Below are positions 15,625 through 24,561 of a DNA stretch of 64,000 bases, piece by piece; the stretch's first letter is position 1; each line of letters begins with the position of its first letter. Both the position numbers and the translations under genes were made by a program. The DNA is taken from NCBI GenBank assembly GCA_963730325.1, contig CAVSRC010000017.1:22322-86321 (forward strand), written 5' to 3'. The notes beneath the pieces are model-generated. The model did no database searches. It saw only the letters and a program-made list of their open reading frames with translations, and was not told the origin of the DNA. The stretch comes from CAVSRC01 sp963730325 (lineage in GTDB: Bacteria; Pseudomonadota; Alphaproteobacteria; Rhizobiales; Kaistiaceae).

Positions 15625-17475
15625 ATGGAAGTCGATGCACACAGCTCCGAACTGGTGAATGCGGTGGCGCTGCTCGGTGCGGCGGTTGTCGCCGTGCCGA
15701 TCTTCAAGCGCATCGGGCTCGGCGCCATCGTCGGCTATCTGATCGCCGGCATCGCCATCGGCCCGTTCGGGCTGAAACTCTTCCGCGAGCCCGGCCAGAT
15801 CCTCAGCGTCGCCGAGTTCGGCGTCGTCCTGCTGCTCTTCGTCATCGGGCTGGAACTGAAGCCGTCGCGCCTGTGGACGCTGAGGGCCGACATCTTCGGC
15901 CTCGGCGCGGCGCAGGTGATCGTCTGCGGCGCGTTGCTCACCGGCACCGGCGTGCTTGCCGGCCTCACACCCGTGGTCGCCTTCGTGGCCGCCTCCGGCC
16001 TGGCGCTCTCCTCCACGGCCATCGTCATGCAGGTCCTCGAGGAGCGCGGCGAGACGACCGAGAGGCACGGTCAGAAAATCTTCTCCGTCCTGCTGTTGCA
16101 GGACCTCGCCATCGTTCCCCTGCTGGCGGCGCTGGCGGTGATCGCGCCCTATCGCGTCGATGACGGTCAGTCGCGGCTCGTGCAGGTCGCCATTGCGGCG
16201 GGCGCGATCGCCGGCGTCGTCGCCGTCGGGCGCTACCTGCTCAACCCGCTGTTCCGTGTGCTGGCCACGGCCAATGCGCGCGAGATCATGACCGCCGCGG
16301 CGCTGCTGGTCGTGCTCGGCGCCGCACTGGCCATGCAGGCCGGCGGCCTGTCGATGGCGATGGGCGCCTTCATCGCCGGCGTGCTTCTGTCGGAATCGAG
16401 CTTTCGCCACCAGCTCGAAGCCGATATCGAGCCGTTCCGCGGCCTGTTGCTCGGCCTCTTCTTCCTCGCCGTCGGCATGTCCATCGATCTGTCGTTGATC
16501 GCCAGCAACTGGCCCAAGGTGCTGGCGGCGGTGGCGATCTTCACCATCGTGAAAGTCGCCGGCATCTATGGCGTCGCCCGCCTCTTCCGCAACGGCCACG
16601 CCAACTCGCTGCGCCTCGCTCTGCTGCTGGCGCAGGGCGGCGAGTTCGCCTTCGTCATGTTCACCACGGCGCACGGGCTCGGCCTCATCGACGCCGGCAC
16701 CTCGGCGTTCCTGACCGCGGCCGTCATCCTGTCGATGGCGCTCACCCCGCTGGCGCCGATCCTGCTCAAGCGTCTCGTGCCGGAGAAAGCGGATTCGCTC
16801 GACGGCATCGAGCTTCCCGACGGGCTCGCCGGCAGCGCGCTGGTCATCGGCTTCGGCCGTTTCGGCCAGGTCGTCTGCCAGGCGCTGCTGGCACGCGGCA
16901 TCGACGTGACGATCATCGATTCCGATACGGAGATGATCCGCGTTGCCGGCGATTTCGGTTTCAAGATCTATTACGGCGACGGCACCCGCCTCGACGTGCT
17001 GCGCGCCGCCGGCGCCGGCAGCGCCAAGATCGTCGCCGTCTGCGTCGACCGGCGCGCCGATGCCGACCGTATCGTCGAGCTGATGAAGACGACCTACCCC
17101 ATCGCCAAGGTGATGGTGCGCTCCTACGACCGCGGCCACGCGCTCGACCTGATCGCCGCCGGCGCCGACTACCAGATCCGCGAGACCTTCGAATCGGCCA
17201 TGGCCTTCGGCGAGGTGGCCCTGCTGGCGCTCGGCGTGCCGCCCGGCGAGGCGGCGGACGTGGTCGAGGGTGTGCGCAAGCGCGATGCAGCGCGGCTGGA
17301 GCTGCAAATGGTCGACGGCCTTCAGGCCGGCCGCGATCTGATGAAGCACAACGTGCCGACGCCGACGCCGCTGACGCCGCCCAGGCACAAGGGCCGGCCG
17401 CTCAGCGAGGAGACGGCGGTGGTCGCCGCAGGCCCGGAGGAGGATGAGCCGGCGGACGGCGAGGGTCAGGGATAG
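15625..17475 (+). CDS. CPA2-family monovalent cation:proton antiporter with RCK domain (KefB/KefC-like)
   Basis: The protein has 616 residues. The N-terminal two-thirds is a Na+/H+ exchanger domain of about twelve TM helices, with GYLIAGIAIGPFG and ALSSTAIVMQVLEERGE as hallmarks. The C-terminal part is a TrkA-N Rossmann domain beginning SALVIGFGRFGQVVCQALL, with IDSDTEMI after the second strand. These features match glutathione-gated K+ efflux systems or related antiporters. The final 40 residues are a polar tail. ATG 15625 is preceded by GAGAGGA. Ion specificity cannot be read from sequence. Its last ten bases overlap the 3' end of the convergent pdxH. Confidence 0.92.
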   Translation: MEVDAHSSELVNAVALLGAAVVAVPIFKRIGLGAIVGYLIAGIAIGPFGLKLFREPGQILSVAEFGVVLLLFVIGLELKPSRLWTLRADIFGLGAAQVIVCGALLTGTGVLAGLTPVVAFVAASGLALSSTAIVMQVLEERGETTERHGQKIFSVLLLQDLAIVPLLAALAVIAPYRVDDGQSRLVQVAIAAGAIAGVVAVGRYLLNPLFRVLATANAREIMTAAALLVVLGAALAMQAGGLSMAMGAFIAGVLLSESSFRHQLEADIEPFRGLLLGLFFLAVGMSIDLSLIASNWPKVLAAVAIFTIVKVAGIYGVARLFRNGHANSLRLALLLAQGGEFAFVMFTTAHGLGLIDAGTSAFLTAAVILSMALTPLAPILLKRLVPEKADSLDGIELPDGLAGSALVIGFGRFGQVVCQALLARGIDVTIIDSDTEMIRVAGDFGFKIYYGDGTRLDVLRAAGAGSAKIVAVCVDRRADADRIVELMKTTYPIAKVMVRSYDRGHALDLIAAGADYQIRETFESAMAFGEVALLALGVPPGEAADVVEGVRKRDAARLELQMVDGLQAGRDLMKHNVPTPTPLTPPRHKGRPLSEETAVVAAGPEEDEPADGEGQG

Positions 17476-18061
17476 AGCCGCGCGGTCTCCCAGCCGTCGC
17501 CCTTGCGGCGATAGCGGATGCGGTTGTGCAGGCGGAAGGGCATGTCCTTCCAGAACTCCCACTCCACCGGCGTCAGCCGGTAGCCCGACCAGTAGGGCGG
17601 CCGCGGCACCGCGCCGGCGGGATATTTGGCGGCGTAGGCGGCAACCGCCTTCTCCAGCGCGAAACGCGATTCCAGCGGGCGCGACTGCTGGCTCGCCCAG
17701 GCGCCGAGGCGGCTGGTGCGCGGCCGGCTGGCGAAATAGGCGTCGGCCTCGGCGTCGCTGACCACCGAAATCGTGCCGCGCACGCGCACCTGCCGGCGCA
17801 GGCTCTTCCAGTGGAAGAGCAGCGCGGCGCGCGGGTTGACGGCAAGTTCCTGGCCCTTGGCGCTGTCGAAGTTCGTATAGAAAACGAAGCCTCCGCATCG
17901 TGCGCCTTCAGCAGAACCATGCGCACATTGGGCATGCCCTCGCCGTCCACCGTCGCCAGCGCCAATGCGTTGGGATCGTTCGGTTCGGACGCCTCGGCCT
18001 CGCGAAGCCATTCGGCGAATAGCGGATTTGGGTCCGCTGTTGCTTGGAAGTCACTGTTCAT
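17466..18061 (-). pseudogene. pdxH: pyridoxamine 5'-phosphate oxidase, split by a single-base frameshift
   Basis: PdxH makes pyridoxal phosphate from PNP/PMP. The N-terminal part (MNSDFQATADPNPLFAEWL... VRMVLLKAHDAE) reads in one frame from ATG 18061. The remainder (GFVFYTNFDSAKGQELAVNP... through WKSLRRQVRVRG to RIRYRRKGDGWETARLYP) reads in the next frame. The switch lies at about 17888-17897, where one base appears to be missing in the GAGGC context. Joined, the product has normal PdxH length (about 198 residues) and all family blocks. No slippery heptamer is evident, so this is either a sequencing/assembly error or a recent inactivation. It is divergent from the lipoprotein gene at 18110. 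Confidence 0.9.
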
Positions 18062-18109
18062 TAACGAAATTTTCCGATGCTCGGCCTTTAGCGCCAACGG
18101 AGTAAGCGT

Positions 18110-18601
18110 ATGTTTGTGCGCCGGCCTTCATATATTCGAGCGTTGAAGCCGCGCCAAATGGTGCGCGCCTTTCCCGGGGTCGCAGTGGCCATCCTAGCCC
18201 TTTCACTGGGCGGGTGCGCCGGTCTTGGCCTGCCCTTCGGCGCTGAATTGGCTTCCACCGACCCGATGACGACCGGAAGCATCAAGCCGACACTGGTCAG
18301 CGCCAATGTCGTCGACGGCGTCGATGCCTCCGACTGGGAGGCGATCCGCCGCGAAGTTGCGGACGTTCCCGTCGATTCGGCCGTCGATCGCCTTGCCTGG
18401 CGCAACCCGGACACCGGCTCGGCCGGCACCATTTCGGGGCTCAGTGCAGCGCGCGCGCAGAGCGGGCTGGCCTGCCGCACCTTCGCCACCACGGTCAACG
18501 ATCAGCGCGGCGTGCGCCGCTACCGCGGCGAGACCTGCCGGCGCAGCAACGGCCGCTGGCAGCTCTACGGCATGGTCGCCGACGACGCCCAGCTCTCCTG
18601 A
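18110..18601 (+). CDS. RT0821/Lpp0805-type surface lipoprotein
   Basis: A 163-residue exported protein. Its N-terminus has a basic stretch then a lipoprotein signal with lipobox LGGC (ILALSLGGCAG), so it is probably lipid-anchored. The C-terminal part has ACRTFATTVNDQRGVRRYRGETCRR and a final RSNGRWQLYGM, typical of the RT0821/Lpp0805 family of outer-surface proteins of unknown function. GGAG lies 7 bases before ATG 18110. An internal ATG at 18158 would give a more compact signal peptide and cannot be excluded. Confidence 0.84.
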   Translation: MFVRRPSYIRALKPRQMVRAFPGVAVAILALSLGGCAGLGLPFGAELASTDPMTTGSIKPTLVSANVVDGVDASDWEAIRREVADVPVDSAVDRLAWRNPDTGSAGTISGLSAARAQSGLACRTFATTVNDQRGVRRYRGETCRRSNGRWQLYGMVADDAQLS

Positions 18602-18709
18602 CCCGCGTCGGAAGCCAAGGCAAACGCTGGCAATTGCTGGCGGAATGACCATATTGACCGTGGCCGGCGATTCCTCCGGCCGACGACCAGTCTGCTGATT
18701 CATTCGACC

Positions 18710-19669
18710 ATGCGCGATCCTTATGAGGTGCTCGGCGTCAGCCGGTCGGCCAGCGAAAGCGAAATCAAGTCGGCCTTCCGCAAGCTCGCCAAGAAGCACC
18801 ACCCAGACCAGAGCAAGGACCCCAAGGCGAAGGAACACTTCGCCGAGGTCAATTCCGCATATGAGATCGTCGGCGACAAGGACAAGCGCCGCCAGTTCGA
18901 CCGCGGTGAGATCGGCGCCGACGGCAAGCCGCGTTTCCAGGGCTTTGAAGGTTTTTCCCGCGGTGGGCATCCGGGCGGCGGCGGCCGCACGTTCCGCTGG
19001 TCGAGCGGCGGTCCCGGCGGGGGCCTCGGCGGCAGCGGCGAGTTCTCGGCCGACGACATCCTCAGCGACATCCTCGGCGGCTTCGGCCGCGGCGGTGGGG
19101 GCATGCGCGGTGGCGCGCGCGCGCACGCCCAGCGCGGCCAGGACGTGACCGCCACCGCGGCGGTGACGCTTGAGCAGATCGTCCATGGCGAGAAAGTGCG
19201 GGTCGATCTGCCGACCGGGCGCACGGTCGAAATCTCCGTGCCGGTCGGCACGCGTCCCGGCCGGGCGATCCGGCTCAAGGGCCAGGGCCAGCCGGGCGCG
19301 CTCGGCGGCCCGACCGGCGACGCGCTGGTCACAATCGAATTCGTGCCGCACCCGCTATTCAAGGTGGAGGGCGACAGCCTGCGCCGCGAAGTTTCCATCA
19401 CCCTCGACGAAGCGGTGCTCGGCGCCAAGGTGCGCGTGCCGACGCTGGACGGGCCGGTGACGCTCACCGTGCCACCGAAAACGAGCGGCGGGCGGGCGCT
19501 GCGCCTCAAGGGCAAGGGTCTGCCGCGTGCCGGCGGCGGGCGCGGCGACCTCTTGGTGATGCTCAAGATCGTCCTGCCGGAAGGCGGCGACGAAGAGCTC
19601 GAGGCGCTGATGAAGAAGTGGCGCGAGGCGCGCCGCTATGCCGCCCGCGACGAGGCTTCGGAAACCTAG
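18710..19669 (+). CDS. DnaJ/CbpA-like co-chaperone (J domain plus C-terminal domain, no zinc finger)
   Basis: The protein has 319 residues. The J domain comes first (DPYEVLGVSRSASESEIKSA, HPD in KKHHPDQSKDP), then a Gly-rich linker (roughly residues 85-145) with FSADDILSDILGGFGRGG. Two C-terminal beta-sandwich substrate-binding domains follow (DVTATAAVTLEQIVHGEK, LPTGRTVEISVPVGTRPG, EAVLGAKVRVPTLDG). The CxxCxGxG zinc repeats of DnaJ are absent, so this is a type-II co-chaperone of the CbpA class, stimulating DnaK ATPase. It ends 16 bp from the convergent tRNA-modification gene. Confidence 0.93.
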   Translation: MRDPYEVLGVSRSASESEIKSAFRKLAKKHHPDQSKDPKAKEHFAEVNSAYEIVGDKDKRRQFDRGEIGADGKPRFQGFEGFSRGGHPGGGGRTFRWSSGGPGGGLGGSGEFSADDILSDILGGFGRGGGGMRGGARAHAQRGQDVTATAAVTLEQIVHGEKVRVDLPTGRTVEISVPVGTRPGRAIRLKGQGQPGALGGPTGDALVTIEFVPHPLFKVEGDSLRREVSITLDEAVLGAKVRVPTLDGPVTLTVPPKTSGGRALRLKGKGLPRAGGGRGDLLVMLKIVLPEGGDEELEALMKKWREARRYAARDEASET

Positions 19670-19685
19670 ACGTAGGCCTCACGGT

Positions 19686-20681
19686 CTAGCCGCGCGGCGC
19701 CGCCGCCCGGCGCAGGCGGTCGTTGATCGCCTCACCGAGCCCCTCGTCGGGGATCGGCATCACCGCAATGGCCTCTGCCTGCCGGTCGAGATTCCTGAGT
19801 CCGGCGAAGAAGTTGGCGGCGGCCTCTGCCAGATTGCCGGAAGGGCTGAGATTGATCGTGGCGGCCGCGTGCGTCGCGCCGGCCGGCAGGTCGGGACCGA
19901 AGGCGAGCAGACCCTCCCCCTCCCGCACCTCCGTGGCATTCATGCGCACGCTTGCCGCCGGCGCATAGTGCGAGGCGAGCATTCCCGGCGCCATTGGCGC
20001 ATCGCCGGGCGGCGCTGCCGCGCCCAGCGGCCGACCGAGCACGGACTCGATTTCTCCGCGCGCCAATCCACCCGCCCTCAGCAGCACGGGCGCCTCGCCG
20101 GCCAGTCCGACGATGGTCGATTCCAGACCGACCGGGGTGGCGCCGGCATCGAGGATGACGCTGACATGATCGCCGAGATCGCCGACGACATGCAGCGCCG
20201 TGGTCGGGCTGACATGGCCGGAACGGTTGGCGCTGGGCGCGGCCAGCGGCTGGGTGCTGGCGGCAAGCAGCGCCTGTGCGACGGGATGTGCCGGCACGCG
20301 CACGGCCAGCGTGTCGAGGCCGGCGGTCACCATGTCGGCAATGCCGGTATCGGAGCGCAGCGGCAGAACCATCGTCAGCGGCCCCGGCCAGAAGGCCTCG
20401 GCGAGCCTTTCGGCATCTGCGCTGAAGCGCACGTGGCGCATGGCGGCGGCGGCCGAAGCGACATGGACGATCAGCGGGTTGAAGCGCGGCCGCCCCTTGG
20501 CCAGGTAGATGCGGCCGACGGCCGCCGGATTGGCCGCGTCGGCGGCAAGCCCGTAGACGGTCTCGGTGGGCATCGCCACCAGCTCGCCGCGCTCGATGGC
20601 GGCCACGGCCGCGGCGACGCCGGCATCGCTGGCACGATCCATGTCAAAGATACGGGGGCGATTTGCGCTAGTTTGTGCCAT
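19686..20681 (-). CDS. L-threonylcarbamoyladenylate synthase (Sua5 type)
   Basis: Makes threonylcarbamoyl-AMP from Thr, bicarbonate and ATP for the universal t6A37 modification of ANN-decoding tRNAs. The 331-residue protein has an N-terminal YrdC domain with GELVAMPTETVYGLAADAAN, KGRPRFNPLIVHV, FWPGPLTMVLP and APSANRSGHVSPT. A C-terminal Sua5 domain follows (APGMLASHYAP and onward), which distinguishes it from the shorter TsaC. The start at 20681 gives MAQTSANRPRIF; 21 further upstream codons are open but unlike the family. It is divergent from the acyl-CoA dehydrogenase gene. Confidence 0.95.
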   Translation of the reverse strand: MAQTSANRPRIFDMDRASDAGVAAAVAAIERGELVAMPTETVYGLAADAANPAAVGRIYLAKGRPRFNPLIVHVASAAAAMRHVRFSADAERLAEAFWPGPLTMVLPLRSDTGIADMVTAGLDTLAVRVPAHPVAQALLAASTQPLAAPSANRSGHVSPTTALHVVGDLGDHVSVILDAGATPVGLESTIVGLAGEAPVLLRAGGLARGEIESVLGRPLGAAAPPGDAPMAPGMLASHYAPAASVRMNATEVREGEGLLAFGPDLPAGATHAAATINLSPSGNLAEAAANFFAGLRNLDRQAEAIAVMPIPDEGLGEAINDRLRRAAAPRG

Positions 20682-20767
20682 CGGTGAGAGTGCCGGCCCG
20701 TCCGGGCGAGCCGGGTTCTCGCGCGCAGCAACAAGCCGCGTCAAGCGGCATTGCGGAGGTCACGTTC

Positions 20768-22537
20768 ATGAGCGGCACGACGCCGGTCGCCGAAATCGCC
20801 TTTGCGCTCAGGGCCTATGGCGGGCTCGAGCGCCTCGTCGCCAGCGGCGCCTTCCCGGATCTCGACGGCGAGACCGCGGACGCCATCCTCGAGGAGGCGG
20901 ACCGTTTCGCTGAAGATCAACTGCTGCCGCTCAACCGGCCCGGCGACCTGACGGGCGTCAGCTTCGCCAACGGCGCCGTCACCATGCCGCCCGGCTGGAA
21001 GGACGCCTACCGGCGCTGGATCGAGGCCGGCTGGAACGGGCTCGGCAGCCCGACCGAATGGGGCGGACAGGGCCTGCCGATGGTGCTGCACATGGCGCTC
21101 CAGGAAATCTGGAATTCGGCCAACGCCGCCTTCGCCGTCGGCCCGATGCTGAACGGCGGCGCCGTCCAGGCCCTCATCGATTTTGCCACAGACGATCTCC
21201 AGCAGCGCTATCTGCCCAAGCTCGTCGCCGGCGAGTGGATGGTGACGATGGACCTGACGGAGCCCCAGGCGGGCTCCGACCTCGGCGCCATCAAGACGCG
21301 GGCGGAGCGCGCGGCGGACGGCAGCTACCGTCTCTTCGGCCAGAAGATCTTCATCACCTACGGCGATCACGATCTCACCGACAACATCGTCCACCTCGTG
21401 CTCGCCCGCCTTGCCGACGCCAAGACGGCAAGCGGCGGCATCTCGATGTTCCTGGTGCCCAAGTGGCTCGACGACGGCAGCCGCAACGATTTCGCGCCGG
21501 CCGGCATCGAGCACAAGCTCGGCCTGCATGCTTCGCCGACCTGCACCCTCAACTTCGGCGAAGGTGGCGCCGGGGCGACCGGCTGGCTGATCGGCAGGGA
21601 GGGGCGTGGCCTCACCTGCATGTTCACCATGATGAACCACGCCCGCCTCAGCGTCGGCATTCAGGGCGTCGGCGTGGCGTCACGGGCGCTGAGGCTGGCC
21701 ACCGCCTATGCCGCCAGCCGGCGACAGGGCCGGGCGCCGGGGGCGCCGCACGGCGAGGTGAGCCTGATCGGCGACCACCCCGACATCCAGCGCGAACTCA
21801 TGCAGATGGCCGCGCTCACCGCCTCGTCACGAGCGATTGCCTATGCCTGCGCGGAGGCGCTCGACATGAGCAGCGTGGCACCGGAGGACGAACGTGCCCG
21901 ATGGGCGGATCGGGCGAGCCTGCTGACGCCGGTGGCCAAGGCCTTCGCCACCGATGCGGCTGTCACCGTTGCCTCGGCCGGCATCCAGGTGCATGGCGGC
22001 GCCGGCTTCATCGAGGAAACCGGTGCGGCGCAGCTCCTGCGCGACGCCCGCGTCTTTTCGATCTATGAGGGCACCAACGGCATCCAGGCGATCGATCTTG
22101 CCAGCCGCAAGTTGAAGCTCGGCGGCGGTGCACGGGTGGCGGCGGTCATCGAGGAGATTGCCGAGGCCGCGGCGGCGGTCGGCGCGGCCAACCAGCCGGA
22201 ATTCGGGCAGCTTGCCGCCCGGCTTGACGAGGCCGGCAAGCATTTCGCCGCCGCCACGGCGTTCCTCGCCAAGGCCGTGGCGCATGGCGACCAGTGGCCG
22301 GTGCTGGCGGGCGCTTCACCCTACATGCGGCTATTCGGCCTTGCATTTGGCGGTGCGCTTCTGGCAAAGGGCGCCCTCAGGGTGGACAACGACAATCGCG
22401 ACCGGGCGATTGCGCTGGCGCGATTCCACGGGGAATCGCTGCTGGGTGAGGCGGCGTCGCTGGCCGCGGCGGTGATCGAGGGGGCGGACGGCCTGCAACA
22501 GGCAGCGCACCACTTCGGTCTCGCCCGGCCGTCGTGA
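20768..22537 (+). CDS. acyl-CoA dehydrogenase, long DmdC-like form
   Basis: A 589-residue FAD-dependent dehydrogenase, about 200 residues longer than ordinary acyl-CoA dehydrogenases because of a C-terminal extension. Visible blocks are GSPTEWGGQGLPM, the flavin-contacting MDLTEPQAGSDLGAI, FITYGDHDLTDNIVHL, HKLGLHASPTCTL and the catalytic-Glu region YEGTNGIQAIDLASRKL. Length and motifs match the group that includes 3-methylmercaptopropionyl-CoA dehydrogenase (DmdC), but many members are of unknown acyl specificity and nothing here indicates DMSP metabolism. It is followed after 36 bp by an enoyl-CoA hydratase-like gene, suggesting joint beta-oxidation. Confidence 0.9.
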   Translation: MSGTTPVAEIAFALRAYGGLERLVASGAFPDLDGETADAILEEADRFAEDQLLPLNRPGDLTGVSFANGAVTMPPGWKDAYRRWIEAGWNGLGSPTEWGGQGLPMVLHMALQEIWNSANAAFAVGPMLNGGAVQALIDFATDDLQQRYLPKLVAGEWMVTMDLTEPQAGSDLGAIKTRAERAADGSYRLFGQKIFITYGDHDLTDNIVHLVLARLADAKTASGGISMFLVPKWLDDGSRNDFAPAGIEHKLGLHASPTCTLNFGEGGAGATGWLIGREGRGLTCMFTMMNHARLSVGIQGVGVASRALRLATAYAASRRQGRAPGAPHGEVSLIGDHPDIQRELMQMAALTASSRAIAYACAEALDMSSVAPEDERARWADRASLLTPVAKAFATDAAVTVASAGIQVHGGAGFIEETGAAQLLRDARVFSIYEGTNGIQAIDLASRKLKLGGGARVAAVIEEIAEAAAAVGAANQPEFGQLAARLDEAGKHFAAATAFLAKAVAHGDQWPVLAGASPYMRLFGLAFGGALLAKGALRVDNDNRDRAIALARFHGESLLGEAASLAAAVIEGADGLQQAAHHFGLARPS

Positions 22538-22573
22538 GCGCCTTCGTGCGCAGGAGGGGTCAGGAGTGAGCCG

Positions 22574-23323
22574 ATGAGCGATCCAGTCATCAGCGAGGTC
22601 GCCGAGGGGGTGCAGACCATTCGCATCGAGCGCATGGACGCGGAAAACCGGCTGTCCGCGGAAATGTGCGAGCGGGTGGCCGATTCGCTCGCCTTCGGCG
22701 AAAGTTCCTCGCGCGTGCGCGTCGTGCTGCTCGCCGGCATGCCGGGCATGTTCACCGCCGGCCACGACGCCAACGATCTGCAGGGCTTCCTCACCGCCGG
22801 CGGCATGGGCGAAAGCGTCATTCGCCTGCTCAAGACGCTGGCCTCCTTCGACAAGCCGGTGATTGCCGCCGTCGACGGCCCGTCCTTCAGCCTCGGCACG
22901 ATCCTCCTGCTTCTGTGCGACTACGTCGTGGCCAGCGAATGGTCGATCTTCTCGGCAGCGCAGGCGGATATGGGCATGCCGCCGGAAGGCGCCACCAGCA
23001 TCCTGGCGCCGGCGCTGATGGGCTATCACCGGGCTTTCGGCCTGCTGGTGATGGGCGACCAGTTCGATGCCCAGCAGGCGATGGCTGCCGGCCTGGTCAA
23101 CCGGATCGTGCCCGCCGATGCGGTCGAGCGGGAGGGCCGCCAGGCGGCACGGAGCCTCGCCGTCAAGCCGCCGGAGGCGGTGCGCATGCATCGCCGGCTG
23201 ATGCGCGGCGATCGGCTCAACATCCTCCAGCGCATCGATCTCGAAGCGACCAGTTTTGCCGATCTCTTGCGCTCGCCTGCGGCGCGTGATGCCCTTCAGG
23301 CCTATATTGACGCCAGCCGCTGA
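22574..23323 (+). CDS. enoyl-CoA hydratase/isomerase family protein
   Basis: A crotonase-fold protein of 249 residues. The CoA/oxyanion-hole regions are MFTAGHDANDLQGF and KPVIAAVDGPSFSLGT. In PSFSLGTILLLLCDYV the first catalytic Glu of true hydratases is not apparent. A Glu is present further on in GMPPEGATSIL, the pattern often seen in delta3-delta2-enoyl-CoA isomerases and related enzymes. I therefore favour an isomerase-like role over hydration (inference). It is cotranscribed with the acyl-CoA dehydrogenase gene. Confidence 0.87.
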   Translation: MSDPVISEVAEGVQTIRIERMDAENRLSAEMCERVADSLAFGESSSRVRVVLLAGMPGMFTAGHDANDLQGFLTAGGMGESVIRLLKTLASFDKPVIAAVDGPSFSLGTILLLLCDYVVASEWSIFSAAQADMGMPPEGATSILAPALMGYHRAFGLLVMGDQFDAQQAMAAGLVNRIVPADAVEREGRQAARSLAVKPPEAVRMHRRLMRGDRLNILQRIDLEATSFADLLRSPAARDALQAYIDASR

Positions 23324-23347
23324 TCCCTACGCCCCGGAGGGGCCTGC

Positions 23348-24278
23348 TTGTCCACTCTCCTCATTCAGGACCCGGTCTTCGCCAACCACCTCGCACCGGC
23401 CGGACACCCCGAGCGGCCGGATCGCATTCTTGCCATCGACAAGGCGCTGGCCGCGCCTGCCTTCGCCGATCTCATCCGTGTCGGCGCGCCGCGCGGCAGC
23501 CACGGCCGAGCTGCTCGCCACCGCGCACACGGCGGCCTATGTCGATGAAATCCGCGCCGAAGTTCCCGAGCAAGGCATCGTGGCGGTCGAGGCCGACACC
23601 TATCTCTGCCCGCAGAGCTACGACATTGCCGCGCGGGCGGCGGCCGCCGCCTGCCTGGCGACCGACGAGGTGATGAGCGGCCGCGTCGCCAATGCCTTCT
23701 GCGCCATCCGTCCGCCGGGCCACCATGCCGAGCCCGACCGGCCGATGGGCTTCTGCCTGTTCAACAACGCGGCCATCGCCGCGCGCCAGGCGCAGCGCAA
23801 GCACGGCGCCGAGCGCGTTGCCATCGTCGACTGGGACGTCCATCACGGCAACGGCACCCAGGCGATCGTGTGGGACGATCCGTCGATCCTCTACTGCTCG
23901 ACCCACCAGATGCCGCTCTATCCGGGCACGGGCGCCGCGTCGGAGACCGGCTGCGGCAATGTCGTCAACGCGCCGCTGGCGGCCCATTCCGGCGGCACCG
24001 AGTTCGAAATGGCCTTCGCCGACAAAATCGTGCCGGCGCTCGATGCCTTCGCACCCGACCTCATCATCATCTCCGCCGGCTTCGACGCCCACTGGCGCGA
24101 CCCGCTGGCCGAGATCAATCTCAACGAGGAAGATTTCGTCCATGCAACGCTCACGCTGATGGAGGCGGCGACACGCCATTGCGGCGGACGCATCGTCAGC
24201 TTGCTCGAGGGCGGTTATGATCTTGCCGGGCTTGCCGGATCGGTCGCCATGCATGTGGCGGCATTGATGAAAGCCTGA
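23348..24278 (+). pseudogene. histone deacetylase/acetylpolyamine amidohydrolase family protein, frameshifted
   Basis: Zn-dependent deacetylase family, probably acting on acetylated polyamines or proteins. From TTG 23348 (CGGAGG lies just before it) the frame gives STLLIQDPVFANHLAPAGHP, then ERPDRILAIDKAL and on to RVGAPR. The remainder (AATAELLATAHTAAYVDEI onward) is in the next frame; one extra base near 23495 explains it. The second part retains all catalytic features: RPPGHHAEPDRPMGFCLFNN, DWDVHHGNGTQ, the FDAHWRDPL ligand region and EGGYDLAGLA. The joined length is about 309 residues, normal for the family. It is followed 16 bp later by xseB. This may be a sequencing error. Confidence 0.88.
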
Positions 24279-24294
24279 GGAACGAGGAGACCGG

Positions 24295-24555
24295 ATGGCC
24301 GACCAGGACCCCGCGCCCGTCGAGGGCATGACATTCGAGGCGGCGCTCAAGGAGCTTGAGCAGATCGTCAGCCGGCTGGAGCGCGGCGAGGTGCCGCTGG
24401 CCGAATCGATCGTCATCTACGAACGCGGCGACGCCCTTCGCAAGCATTGCGACGCCCTGCTCCGCCAGGCCGAGGCGCGGGTGGAGAAGATCAGGGTCGG
24501 CGCCGATGGCAAGCCGGCCGGGGCCGAGCCGCTCGACGAGGACGGCCCGGCCTGA
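24295..24555 (+). CDS. xseB: exodeoxyribonuclease VII small subunit
   Basis: An 86-residue protein with the XseB helical hairpin: MTFEAALKELEQIVSRLERG, then EVPLAESIVIYERGDALRKH and CDALLRQAEARVEKI. It assembles in several copies on XseA to degrade single-stranded DNA. The tail (DGKPAGAEPLDEDGPA) is acidic and variable. It lies between the deacetylase gene and, in many Rhizobiales, dxs; here a cupin/MarR pair separates it from dxs. xseA is not in the window. Confidence 0.96.
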   Translation: MADQDPAPVEGMTFEAALKELEQIVSRLERGEVPLAESIVIYERGDALRKHCDALLRQAEARVEKIRVGADGKPAGAEPLDEDGPA

Positions 24556-24561
24556 CCATGC

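Noticed and set aside
17880..17900. Programmed ribosomal frameshift in pdxH
   Set aside because: No slippery heptamer or downstream stimulatory structure is visible; two other one-base shifts in the window favour errors or decay.
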